Assembly: GCF_910592395.1 (NCBI RefSeq)
Contig: NC_088317.1
Location: 9,488,001-9,552,000, forward strand
Length of the DNA: 64,000 nt
Source of the DNA: Lineus longissimus
Lineage: Eukaryota > Nemertea > Pilidiophora > Heteronemertea > Lineidae
Direction: 5' to 3'
The notes under the pieces were generated by a model. That model saw only the letters and a list, made by a program, of their open reading frames with translations, was not told the DNA's origin and searched no databases. Both the position numbers and the translations under genes were made by a program. Positions within the stretch are counted from its first letter, which is position 1. Every line of letters begins with the position of its first letter. Below, piece after piece: positions 22,846-34,745 of this stretch.

Positions 22846-22859
22846 AATGGAATGATTAC

Positions 22860-23590
22860 CTCATCAGTTATGATCTTATCATCAGTTATGACCTCATTAT
22901 CACTTACACTAATTCAAGGGTTTAACTCAATTAAGAATTCAAGAACAATAGGCATTCCTATGAAATTAACAATTTTACCATCATCAGTAGTTATTTCAAA
23001 TGTGATATGATTAGTACATTTTAACTTCTTAAGTACAGTTAAGTTCATATCTCTGTTTCTTTATCTGTTCGCCATCTTCCACTGATACAATGCAAAAGAT
23101 GTCAGAAGGTTTATTGTTTAATAATACCATACTTTTATCAACCAGATTCGATCTTAATAAAAGATATTGAGAGTAAAAAAGAAAAGGTATGATGGAATAG
23201 TAGTTTCTTTTCTCTGAAATTTTGATTGTATAATTCCCAACCAATTAGTAAAAAAAAAATCATCTTTGAAAGGTAAACTTTCTTTAAATGAAAATTCTTT
23301 ATTCTCTGTAAGTTCAATTATTATGTACTTGTTATTATCACAGTTTATTTTAACATGTTTAATTTCATTAACATAAATTGTTCTTTGTAGTGAAAAGCAA
23401 AACTCACTTCAACTAAAATGTTTATTGAATACTTTCGCATTGTTTGGTAGAAAATCCAATGTCCACCAAGAGTTGTAATATATCATCGACTTTAAAGTAA
23501 CAGATTTTATGTTTATTTCTTTTGGTAAGTAGTACTCAAATGATGCTTCATAACATTCCCATTCACTTATTATGAAGTCCATTGTACTTA
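22860..23590 (-). pseudogene. Polinton structural-type protein remnants
   Basis: Minus-strand reading starts with ATG near 23583 (MDFIISEWECYEASFEYYLP) and gives an open run ending near the stop at about 23420. Further frames lie down to 22860, including one with LLRSNLVDKS and NNKPSDIFCIV (23244-23029). The latter segment is strongly similar to 63830-64000, so it belongs to a repeated coding element. It lies directly downstream of the Polinton polymerase on the same strand, which points to a Polinton capsid or related structural gene. Which one is not determined. Several stops and frameshifts. Confidence 0.5.
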
Positions 23591-23599
23591 CCTGTATTT

Positions 23600-26465
23600 A
23601 AGGTAGTTAAAATACTCTAAGCTACATCCCGAATGGTAACGTAGTTATTCCATCCTCTAGTATGAACCTTTTGTCATCAAAAGGACTAAGACTATCTGAT
23701 ATCAAGTGTCTCATCTTATGATTAAATAATAATAATAATAATACGAGTCTTATATAGCGCAGTATCCAACCATTAACTGCCCGCTCAAAGCGCTTGATAG
23801 GCCTCTTTAAAAAGCAAATGTTTAAGTTGTCCCTTGAAAGATAACAGAGAGCTGCAGTTCCTAACAGTTGAAGAAAGTTTGTTCCACAGCTGAGGGGCTC
23901 CAATTGAAAATGCTTACTATTCTCTAGACAGTCAACATAATCATTCACTGCAATATCTCTCTTTACTACATTCTTTCCAATACCCTTTAATTTCTTAGTA
24001 TCCGATTCTATATCTTTGATTGAGTCTACGAGCTTTGCTCCTGACACTTTGTCAAGTTCTCTGGACAAAGTCATAGTCTTGGTTCTGTAAGCATACATCT
24101 TACTTCTAAGCGCAATAAATTGAGTCATCTCTTCTCCTCCTAGCTCATCTTTAAATAACCTGGCACCTTCTTCTTGTTAGTGTCATAGAGAGCATGATCC
24201 TTGGGATAGTTACCGAAGTCAAAGCGGTCCTTTAACCCTTTGAGGTCTTCAGTTAAGTCATCAGTATTTATCTTAAGTACAAAGGAATCTGTATCAAGAT
24301 ACAGTAGTTATAGGTTCTTCTCACCAACATATGGTTGAAGCACCTCATAGTAAAATTCATACATTAATAATTTAGACAATGCAAGTACTGTAGCTCCTAT
24401 GTAGATTGGTTTGTTAAATTTCATTGATGTTTTCCTCATACTAATAGCAGCATCATGTTCGTCAAATATGCATACTGATGAAAACCTGGGATTAGTCATT
24501 ACACTCCTGGCTTTTTCACCTTCTGTTACCAACTCAATCTCCATCCTGTTCCTTATGTTCTCGCAGGTCTTACCGTAGAAAGCATTATTCATCAGTTTAA
24601 AATAATCTTTCTCAAAGTCAGTCTAAGAATCCATCCTCCTTTTAGTATTAAAGTCAATGTATGTCGCCAACCACTTAGACTGTTTCAAACTTATAATTAA
24701 ATGAACCTTCTTAAGTACCATTCCGTGCTTGAGGTAAAACTGTAGCATCCTGTAATGCACTATGTAGTTGGTCTCATCCTTTTGTGTCAGTATCAGTTTC
24801 TCTACATTTGATATTTTATCATCACCCAGTAACTCTTTCTGGTAAGGGCTGAGTTTATCATCTTCAATGGAGAGAGACTAGGGGCAGAATGGAAAGTTAT
24901 TGGAGTTGAATTTGATGCTTTGCGGATAAGTCAAGTCTACCTCAAAGAAAAAACCTACATCACTATCCTTAGGTATGGACATAATCCATCTTAAATATAG
25001 GTTATCATCATCTGTTGAATCAATATCTGTCATATCAAAACTACCATAAGGTTGAGGTTCCATCATAGCCCAACCGTTAAAGGTTATTAGCATCAATGTA
25101 CAGGAGTTTGAGGTTATCATCGGCCTTAATATGTCTTTTTCCCATCACACCTAAAATTCCACCTATTATTGCCTTTTCAAATGTAAGTAAAATGTTGCTA
25201 TATGTTAGAAGTTCTAGGTTTATTCCTGTGTATCTCAAACCAGCTTGCCATGTAAGACCTGGTGCTGAGTAACAGTGACATGGATCAATCTGAAAATACT
25301 TTAAATTCACTTCCCTGAACTTCTCAAATAAATCTGCCAGAAGCAAAACATCAGTTTATAGATAAAGGTCAATGAACTCTCCATGATTGCTTAGGTTAAA
25401 ATTATCCCATATGGCTTTAGCTTCATCATAAGCAGAATCAGATGCCATCATTCTTTAATTCATCAAACAACATCAAAGACTTCTCTAGACTTCTCTACAA
25501 CTACCACTGTAGTGATCATGGTCCTTGACCTTATCATACCCTGGCAACTCATTGCAGTAATAACATTGTGTTTATTTGTGGTACCTCTTACAGTCTTCAT
25601 CTGTCATTATAAGAGGAAAGTTCCTGTTCAATAAATTAGAGAATTGTTCTTCCATTTCGATAAGCCAATTACAGAAGACATCTACAACATCCGAACCTCT
25701 ATGACTTAAATACTGATTATTGTAAAGATATTGATAATCAAAATAAACTCCAACTGCTGATGCATTCTGTTTAAAAGGTGTTTTACTAGTACTCACTACT
25801 GATACTACAGGTATGTTTATTGACTCTGCATAGATAACAAAAGGAACTCTATTCTTTATTGAATGTTTTTCAAACGTAAGTTGAGACAATTTACTATTTG
25901 GTTCTGACAAACTAATCTTACAATATTCGTGTTCATTACATTTCTTCTTATGATTCTCAAGTGTTGATTTACGATAAAAGTGATTCATGCATCTCCTGCA
26001 GAGATACACAGTATTAGTGCCTCTCCTGAAGAACATATTGATATCAGTTATGTACATGAAATGACCCTTGAAATAAAGAAAATAAATGACGTCATTATCA
26101 TCATAATTCTTACCATTACCAGACAGGTAGAGAGGTTCTAATTTTGCCTCACGTATGTTTTTAGCAGCTTCATTCTGTAACTTGAATACATTAATCTTCA
26201 GATTGATATCATTCTCGATTTTAGGGATATCCTTCTGAATATATAAAGGAAAGTTCTTTATTCAAATTCCATACTGAGAGCTTGAATCGACCTTCAGTCG
26301 CAAAGCAGGATCGACCTTAACATCATTTGCATAAATCTTTTCCAGCATTTCAGTAGTAAGTTTCACATGTTCTTGAAGTTTTATATTATTTTCCTTGACA
26401 TATCTAGCAGCCAGTAGACTCCAGAGCAAACACTTCTGATCATTTCCATGTTCCTGTGACATTAC
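23600..26465 (-). pseudogene. Maverick/Polinton protein-primed DNA polymerase B, multiply frameshifted
   Basis: Minus strand, N-terminus at right. A Cys/His segment CRRCMNHF...NHKKKC (about 26000-25920) is the zinc finger usually found ahead of the Polinton exonuclease. Then comes VPFVIYAES, where the expected exonuclease Asp is not seen. Polymerase motif A is YIDANNL (about 25080), motif B is MNNAFYGKT (about 24590), and motif C is YLDTDSF with its Asp-Thr-Asp at 24287-24295. The tail has FDDKRFILEDGI (about 23660). At least five frame changes or stops break it. The left half is interrupted by a LINE 3' end at 23725-23914. The right end is cut by the (GAC)n element at 26481. This would replicate the Polinton; this copy cannot. 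Confidence 0.88.
23725..23914 (-). mobile_element. 5'-truncated LINE 3' end inserted in the Polinton polymerase
   Basis: Minus-strand reading gives AFSIGAPQLWNKL then LSFKGQLKHLLF and a stop. This is the usual final block of CR1/Jockey-type ORF2, followed by GCGCTATATAAGACTCG and a (TTA)n tail at 23725-23745. The same final block and a similar ATT-rich tail occur in the LINE at 41200-41431. Polymerase coding resumes on both sides, so this is a later, short insertion. Confidence 0.85.
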
Positions 26466-26864
26466 ATTTATTACAGCTTTTACAATTTCCCCAAAATGGC
26501 AAATTTACAGTACATTCGACCTCTGTGACCTTGAAAAGTAGGTCAAATCAAAGAAGACCCGGGTGACACATTGAATGGTTGTTAGAATTAGATGTACCTA
26601 TGATATAAAATTGGTGCCAATCGGGCAAGTCATTACTAGGAATAATGGCATTTTGAAGAATTTAGGATTTGGCCCCCTCCCTGGAGGCCAAACGGCAAAT
26701 CAGATCGCACCAAACTTCGGTACCTAAGATCACCTGACCAAGGGGTACATGTGTACTTAATTTGTGATCAATAGTCATTGCAGTTAAGAAACGTGCCATA
26801 GTTACGGCCTGACGGCGAATTTACGCCATTTGACCTCTGTGACCTTGACAAGAAGGTCAAATTA

Positions 26865-27235
26865 ACAAGAGGCCCAAGGGCCTGGCGCTCAGCTGAAATA
26901 TATGAACATGGAAAGTACCCGATAGATCTCTTTCAACCTCAGTTTTGTCAATATATCAGGCAAACATACCAAAGTAAAAAGACTTTTAAATGGTGACAAA
27001 TATGCCACTTATTAGTCAAATCTAAGTGCCTGAGCCAGGCTGACCTTGAAAAGTAGGTCAAATAGAAAGCCCATGTGATATCATGTAAAGGAGACTTATT
27101 GTACACCAACCATAAAATTCATGTCACTCTGGATACAGCAAAGGCTTTAAAATAGAAAAAAACACCAAGATGGCCGCCCACCAAATTATTCAAAAAAGTA
27201 AAGAAAATGTATTTACAAGTGAAAAAAGTAAAAAA
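26865..27235 (+). mobile_element. Second short-element family, 5' part, within copy 3
   Basis: Begins ACAAGAGGCCCAAGGGCCTG, whose AGGCCC-AA-GGGCCT core is a perfect palindrome, followed by CGCTCAGCTGA. It lacks a 3' hairpin. The flanking family-1 sequence lacks roughly 300 bp at this spot, so this looks like exchange between related elements and not a clean insertion. Confidence 0.65.
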
Positions 27236-27581
27236 ATTTGGTATCAATAGTCATTGCAGTTTAGAAACGTGCCATCGTTACATCCTAACGGCCAATTTAC
27301 ACCATTTGACCTCTGTGACCTTGAAAAGGAGGTCAAATCAAAAACCCGGAGGATATATGATGCACCTTTGCTAGAAGTACCTACCATATTTTTTTCAAAA
27401 TTTCCCGACTACTATTAAGGGAGATATTGCATATTTTCACTTTTAACGTTTAGCCCCCTGGTGGCCAAACCATGAAACGAATCGGACCGAAACTTGGTCT
27501 CCAAGGTGTCATTACATAAGGGTACATGTGTACCAAGTTTCAACTCAATAGCTCTAACAGTTACGAAACGTGCCCTGCTAA

Positions 27582-27821
<240 letters not shown>

Positions 27822-28004
27822 ACGGTATGGGATAAGCTCACCTCTGCTAAGAGGTGAGCTAAAAACCAGACCCTTGAAAGTACCTCTCCTCAATCTATGC
27901 ATTAATGCAGTTAAGCTTGTTGATTACTGCATAGATTGCCTGATTCCTTGAAATTATGCTTTCCATTGGAGATTAAACTGGGTGGGTAACTGTATCATCT
28001 TGCC

Positions 28005-28620
28005 GATTAAATTTCAATTTCTATTTCAATTTCAACAACTTTATTGAGCACCAACATAAAATGATATACAATATATACTATAATATATAGTAAAACAACA
28101 GTGATGAAAATACAAATAAAACATATGGTCGAAATAACAGTAAAACTAGGTGCCCAAAAGGGAGCGCCAAAGGGTCAATTAAGACCCATTCACGGGACCC
28201 CTAAAAGAGTATAATGATTTTAATAAAACATGTAAAAGCATTCTTTTAATAGCGGCAAAAAGGACACCTGCAACGCCCAACCCATGAGCACGCGTTGTCC
28301 TGGTCAAAACGCTCCATCAGCTGACTTTCATAAAAGTCCCTGACGGATCGCTTAAAGGCGTTAGGACTCGCCGCACAACGCACACCCATAGGCAGGGCAT
28401 TCCACGTGCCCTCCACACGATTAAAAAACAACCGGCAATATGTCTCCGTTCTACATCTAGCACCACGTATAAGAAGTGGGTCACCCCTCCTTTAAAGGAT
28501 ATATATTTTGAAGTGTCCAAATTGATTTTACCGATAAAGCAATTGTGCAAAAAATTGAGGTCAGCTATCTCCCACCTGTAAGACAAAGGTAACATAGACA
28601 TAACAGAGAGCCTCTCTTTG
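28005..28620 (-). pseudogene. LINE ORF2 C-terminus and 3' tail
   Basis: Minus-strand segments read LPLSYRWEIADLNFLHN, then GARCRTETY and FFNRVEGTWNALPMGVR, with the frame changing near 28420. This is the typical terminal block of CR1/L2-like LINE ORF2. It is followed by CAATAAAGTTGTTGAAATTG and a (TTGAAA)-like tail to 28005, characteristic of such 3' ends. 5' truncated. Confidence 0.8.
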
Positions 28621-28639
28621 TAACTTTGATGGTGGTTAC

Positions 28640-29271
28640 ATCAAAGTGGATTTTGATAGACAAATATCGAGCTGCACACTATACCAGTGTCTAAAACATG
28701 GAAAGCACCTGGTAGGTCTTTTTCAGCCTCAATTTTGTGTGGAGCCTATATCAAGCATAATATTTAGAGGGACTGAAATTATTCCTACAAATGTCCTTAT
28801 CAGCGGCCATATTTGTAACTGGCGGCCATCTTAGAAAGACGGCCAATTTGAATTCCACCCGAGATGCTATGTAATCCAATACACAGTGCAAGGACCATGC
28901 ATTTCACAACAAGAGGCACAAGGGCCTGGTGCTCAGCTGAAATACATGGGTACAATGTACAAAACATGGAAAGCACGTGGAATGTCTTTTTCAGCCTCAA
29001 TTTTGTGATAGGCTATAGGTCAAATCAAAAACACTGGGTGATATGTCATTTAACTTTATAAGATACACCCACCATAAAAATTTCGTCACTGTACTTACAA
29101 CCATTAGCTTCAAAAAGGCAAAAACCGAATATCACGAAAAAGAAAAATAAGTCTGGGCTTATTGTTAACAAGCGGTTAAGGACCGTGCCACTGTTTTTGA
29201 AACAGAATACAGACAACGACGTCAGACGACGGACACTGAGTTATTGTATAGACTCCGCTACGGTGAGCCAA
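28640..29271 (+). mobile_element. Short-element family-2 fragments and one near-complete copy (28908-29271)
   Basis: From 28908, AACAAGAGGCACAAGGGCCTGGTGCTCAGCTGA marks the 5' end (start positions AACAAGAGGC). GACGACGGACACTGAG and GACTCCGCTACGGTGAGCC near 29229-29269 mark the 3' end with a decayed hairpin. Sequence from 28690 repeats the interior words (GGAAAGCACCTGG, TTTTTCAGCCTCAATTTTGTG). Non-coding. Confidence 0.6.
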
Positions 29272-29568
29272 TCAGCAAGATATTGTACTTTTTACCTTTT
29301 TAGTTTTGGTCCCCTAGTGGCCAAGTCAAGACTCATATCGGACTGAGAAACTCGGAATCAAAGATTATCTGATGTAAGGAGTCATGTAAGGAGTCATGTA
29401 CCATGTTTCTTACTACGAGTACCTTCCATAAATCTTTATGGAAAATGAGTCACTTATATGCGAGATATCACACTTTCTTGGTTTTGACTTTTGGCCCCCA
29501 AAAGACCAATTCGAGAATCAGACCAGTGCAATTTAGTGTCAGAGGTCACCTGATATAGGGAGTGTCAA
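29272..29568. repeat. Interior fragment of the short-element family
   Basis: Contains TTTGGTCCCCTAGTGGCCAA, ATCGGACTGAG and repeated GTAAGGAGTCATGTA (29376-29402), matching the interior CCCCTGGTGGCC and GGACCAAAC words of copies at 3.2 and 20.4 kb. Boundaries unclear. Confidence 0.45.
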
Positions 29569-30346
29569 GTTCATAGCCATTGTGGTTAAGGAACGTGCCA
29601 CTGTTTTTGGGGGGTCGGGGCTCTTGGGGTCATGGGTCGGGTGCCTGGGGCCCCAGAAAGTTTTCTAAAATACTTGAAATACAATTCGATATCCATTTGA
29701 ACAAACTTGTTTTTTTGCAACAGAGTACTTGAAAGGGTTGACAGAAAAAGGAAAAATAACAATACATAATATATAAGTTTGCTAGCCCATTCGCTCCCTT
29801 AGATTCAGTTCCAAAGATTAATGTAAGGAGGTGCTCACGCTGCACTTGATTGCCTTCTCTGCATTGTGGGGCACCAAAACTGCGGAAGCAGCTGCTGGAT
29901 ATGTTATACCAGAGGCCTGGCGGCCTGAATAGCTACGCTGGCGGAATTTAATAGCAAAGTTCATAGCCGTTGTGGTTAAGGAACATGCCACTGTTTTTTG
30001 GGGGGTCGGGGTTCTGGGGTCGTGGGTCGAGCGCCTGGGGCCCCAGAAAGTTTTCTAAAATACATGAAATACAATTCGATATCCATCTGAACAAACTTGT
30101 TTTTTGCAACAGAGTACTTGAAAGGGTTCACAGAAAAAGGAAAAATAACAATACATAATATATAAGTTTGCCAGCCCATTCGCTCTCTTAGATTAGGTTC
30201 CAAAGATTAATGTAAGGAGGTGCTCAGGCTGCACTTGATTGCCTTCTCTGCATTGTGGGGGACGAAAACTGCGGAAGCAGCTGCTGGATATGTTATACTA
30301 GAGGCCTGGCGGCCTGAATAGCTACGCTGGCGGAATTTAATAGCAA
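29569..30346 (+). repeat. Direct tandem duplication of about 390 bp
   Basis: TCATAGCC starts unit one at 29571 and unit two at 29961. Each unit runs through GGAACNTGCCACTG, a G-rich tract, GCCCCAGAAAGTTTTC, CTGCATTGTGGGG and ends GGCGGAATTTAATAGCAA. Units differ by scattered single-base changes and small G/T-run differences. It includes the 3' portion of the short-element family (GTGGTTAAGGAACGTGCCACTG). Confidence 0.9.
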
Positions 30347-31090
30347 GGAATGAGATGAGTGGCACGAAAATGTAGCAAGTAGTATATGCGAGTACCAGAA
30401 TGTAGGTTTATGGTAGATAGGGAGATGTGGACAGATTAGATGGAATCAAGCTTAGACAAATGGGGCCAAATTGATGAAGGGCGTTCAGCTTAAAACAGCG
30501 TTTAACTACTGAATAGACAGATTCAGGTCCTTCATGTAAATCTTCACAGAATATGAATAGGCCCTATAACTAATCAGGGAGAAGCTACACACGTCTAATG
30601 AATTTGGCCCCCAGGGTGGATGACAGTTGTGAAGGTTTTATTTGAACTGCAGTGAATGAAGTAGTTGAGGGGTTATTTTGTCAGATCCGCTCTTCAATAA
30701 CTTCAGTGCCTTTGCTCCAACTGTGTTTAAGCAGGCCAGCGCAAAACTGCTCTTTTAATACCTTAAGTTTGATACCATTAACGCGACTGCCTTCCTCTAA
30801 CGGTGTTCAAGTTGTTTAGTGAGTCATAAAAGTATATTAGGGTATACCTACTCAAACACGGATGACACCTTTCGCTGTAACCGTCCCCAAGTAGGTCAAC
30901 TGGTAATGAAAATGGGTAAACACAAACCTACTGTTCATTATCTTTAGTTCGATACCAAACACGACTACTTAAGCTATAACACTTAACAGTCTTAAAGTAG
31001 GGCAAAAGGTCATAAAAGTAGCTCAATGCAAATCTCTCCTTCATTACCTCGAGTTTAGATTAGTTATGTGACACTGCCCTATTCCCTCCC
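30347..31090. other. Non-coding stretch
   Basis: No gene recognised. Degenerate sentences around 30740-31060 (AATACCTTAAGTTTGATACC, CGAGTTTAGATT) suggest an old tandem repeat of roughly 100 bp. Confidence 0.4.
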
Positions 31091-31095
31091 ATAAG

Positions 31096-31450
31096 GCTAC
31101 AATGCAGTCTCTAGATTGTGACATGAGGCATGATGCCATCTCTAACATCACCCTCTCTCCTCTCATATCAATCAGGGTACAATGCGGTATCTTACTTGAT
31201 TGTGACATGAGGCATGATGCCGTCTCTTTCATCACCCGCTTCTCTTATATCAATCAGGCTACAACGAAGTCTCACTTGATTGTGACATGAGGCATGATAA
31301 CGTCTCATACATCACGCTCTTCTCTTATATCGATCAGGCTACAATGTGGTCACTTACTTGATTGTGACTTCACCCTCTTGTCCCATATCATTCAGACGCC
31401 ACAATGCGGTCTCTTACTTGACTGTGACATGATGTCTCTTACATCACCAT
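31096..31450 (+). repeat. Tandem repeat array, about 80-bp unit, five copies
   Basis: Repeated block: ACAATGCGGTCTCTTACTTG, ATTGTGACATGAGGCATGAT, CATCACCC, TCATATCAATCAGG. Units start near 31099, 31178, 31259, 31339 and 31391; the fourth is shortened. It shares the TTGTGACAT word with the array at 14871-15400 but not the rest of the unit. Confidence 0.85.
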
Positions 31451-34302
31451 ACCCCTTGCCTGACCTCTTCTGAAAAGCTGCTTGACTTTCAGTTGCAAGT
31501 TGCGGGAAATTTTCATGTAGAAAAAATTTGGTTTCCTGGTATGAAAGGATCAGACTCAGTGCCATATTTACACTGGCAGATAAACTAAACATAAAGGACT
31601 CCAATTGCGCCGTGGATTATTTATTTTCTGGGGCATTACCCTCTCTCTCGACCCAGGGTCGAGCGCAACAGTAAAGGGGAAGGAATTTTAACTCGACCTA
31701 AGGTCGAGCATGACACTAGTATAAGGGTTAAAGGTTGCATGTTCAAGATTGAGGCAAGCTTTATTTTTCTATATTATAATAAATAAAGATCCAGAGATGC
31801 CTATTCAATTTAAGGCTTATTTATTCAATCAACTGGTATAATACAGTAAAGCAAGACCAAAACGTGAATGACAAATCAGCTAAGATACAGCGTCTTCTTC
31901 CCCGATCCTATCAATCTCATGTCTGACTGGTTGATTGGTTTTCGTTTCACCAGTTCCACAGCTTGCACAGCAACACCACTTTGCCAGTGGAGACCACTGG
32001 AATGACCCGAAGATTATAGACTGAATCATCCGGTAAACATGAGAAAAAATAGCACTTTGTAAAAAAACACCATCAAAATAAGATATTTATTATTAACATT
32101 CCCGATTATGTCACAAAAACAATGAGTAGTCTGTGCTGATACGCGAAAACTGTGAGTGGATATACGACCCTGTATAGCTTGCTGTTCATGTTGGTGGTAA
32201 GGTAAAACATAAATGTACAAAAAAAGATCAAAACTTTTGTGAAAAACTAGTGAACTGGTGGGGGTGTGATAAAATAAACTTGAATTTGAAAAAGTACACC
32301 CTTACTTACTAACGTTCACCTTGGTAGAGTTTGGACACATGGCTTGCAATGCATACTTTACTTCCCTGCACATATGTTGCAGTGTATTGCATTTGTTCAT
32401 GTAACGGTATCGGGTATGTAACTGTAATGTATGGTAAATAATGTAGGCCCAGTTCATGCAGCTCCACACGGTTTTCCGTATCAGCACAGAGACTGAGAAT
32501 GGCAGTTTTATTGTTCGTTAAAAATACCTCGCAATTCCAGCAGAAAACAAACCCGTTTTACTACTCAATCGCTATTATTTGTGTACTCTGACCAGTGTCA
32601 CTATCAAAGGTGTACGATATCATTGTTTTGACAAGAAACATGAGAAAACATCAACTTCTTGTGAAGCAGTCCGCCATGTCTGTTCATCTAGCGTACGGGT
32701 TTGTTTTGATAACGTTGATGATGTTTATAAACACAAAGAGGCTATTCTTATAACAAAGTTTTGTCTGGATTTCAAAGACATTCTCCTGTAGTTGTTATAT
32801 TTATGTGTAATATATAATATTGTGAAGTATTACGATTGTTTCATTCTGATGATTGGGAAGAATTTTTGCAACACCGTTTTGTGTATAAAATGTACTAGGC
32901 CTATGGCGTTCATGTGTGTTTTGATCTTCGACTTCGACTCAATGACTGAGCAAATTTAACGAAACAGAAAGCCAAAAACGGTAACACTTCCGATCTAAAC
33001 AAGCTACGGGAGTCATTCTATATTATGACTTTTCAAATAACAGTTATCTTGGCCAATTGTACCTAGCAAATCAAGAGAAAATACAGAGAAAACTCACCCT
33101 GGTTTTCTGTCAAAACGTCTACCGTACGTAGATGAACTGAGCGCATGAATCTGGGTTTCTCTACGTGTCTTTTATCGGCAATATTAATAAGAATTAGACA
33201 AAATAACCCCACAAAACGACATGTTGATATTGAGAATCAAAATATAGGGAAATACCACTTTCTAACGGCTCCTGATGAAAAATTTAGATTGGAACTATGT
33301 TTTGAAGTGAATGTACACACTATATATACATTCGCAAAATGGCCATCACTTTATCAGCCTCGGCTGCAATGCCTTAGGGCAATGCCTTATGTGTAGCGCG
33401 TTCAGTACATTACAGAGACAGGTAGGATCAAGGCCGTTTTGCCACTTTTGACCAGACGACAATTTCCAGCTTAAAATCTGCCAATTACTGCCAATTACAG
33501 GGCGTTTAGTCTTTCTGCTGTGAATAGCTATAATCCTATCTAAACAAGAGTTCAAAATATTGGTATCCTAGCACATTTTCTTGCCCAGCTACAGCAAATT
33601 CTGATGAAAATGCAACTATTTTGCTGGAACTACTTTCGGCCAGCTCAAGTACAAACCATAAGCTCTGCTGGAAGCCAGCGTAGCTAACAATAAACTATTC
33701 CCAGAGTCCAACTGTGTTGCAGCAAATATTCACCGATTTTTTTTTGAGGTCAGAGACATATTCTGTAAGTTTTGTTTTTATATATGAAGGAATGAATGTT
33801 GATGAGGTTAATTGTTAATGAAGATAATGACCAATGGCAGCGATGATGGGTCTTAAAAACAATAATGACAAGTAACATGAACCGCTATCATGGTTATTAT
33901 AATACAAGGGACAATGTTAAAGATTATGACAATGATGATGGTGATGATGATAATGTCAGGCAAATGGTTGTGATGACCTTGGATGATGATGATGATGATA
34001 ATGATAAGAATGTGTTCCCTCTTACCTGGAATGATGTGGTTTGTTTCATTAAGTATCCCTCTTTAAGGCATCTCTGAAAATATACAAATACAGTAAATTT
34101 AGTATAGGTTAATTTTTCGGCAAGTCTTCCATAAATAATTGTAACTTTGATGGGCTGAGCAGCACTTTTTGGCAAGTAAAGAAAGTAAGGCCAATTTCCT
34201 TTAAAGGCGTCCAAATTAAAAACTAGAGCAGTCCTCGCCTTTCCCCACCCCCTGCTTTTCATAAGCAGGAAGGTGGAGATGGATAATTTTATGATAGGTG
34301 TG
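31451..34302. other. Non-coding stretch with a GAT-rich microsatellite
   Basis: No supported gene. Notable are two CGACC-containing palindrome-like words near 31650-31700 (ACCCAGGGTCGAGC, ACCTAAGGTCGAGC), AT-rich sequence at 31990-32300 and a GAT/AAT-rich low-complexity tract at about 33925-34010. Short open frames look random. Confidence 0.45.
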
Positions 34303-34745
34303 TTAACTCTGTCCCTGCCACAGAAATTTGTTATTAATATCCCCCAGTTTGCCGCGATTTCATTATTTTTACCAGATTTTCATTAATTTTTTAGAAAAAA
34401 AAAGAAGACATATATCCTTGAAACCTGTTTTATTTTCTTTGTCTCAGCTTATCTTTCACCTACATATCAGTTATACTGCTTTTTTCCATGGCAGTCATTG
34501 AAACAATCACCATTGCAGAGGGGTACTTTGCAGGTTTTGCTTCTATCAGCAGGAAAAATGTGTTTTTTCCCGCCAGTTTCACTTGATGAAGTCACGAAAT
34601 GCATGCATAGAATGAGCAGACGATTGTCTGCATGGAAGCCTAAGACATCAAACCATTTCCCGGTTCAGTACCGAGATGACCTCTGGTGTTAAGACAGAGA
34701 ACCAACCATTTTGTTTTGGAACGAGTTTGGCAGGCAAAGAGTTAA
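34303..34745. mobile_element. TTAA-flanked MITE, 435 bp
   Basis: TTAA at 34303-34306 and 34742-34745. The left inner end is CTCTGTCCCTGCCA; the right inner end reversed is CTCTTTGCCTGCCA, 12 of 14 matching. No coding capacity. Target and inverted termini fit a piggyBac-type non-autonomous element. The ends differ from the 2.12-kb insertion at 20.1 kb, so it is a separate family. Confidence 0.7.

Noticed and set aside
31096-31450. Possible CRISPR-like or tRNA cluster
   Set aside because: Simple tandem repeat of about 80 bp with no spacer or cloverleaf pattern.
32026-32487. Minus-strand open frames near 32 kb
   Set aside because: AT-rich, low-complexity composition, no domain words, no splice logic.
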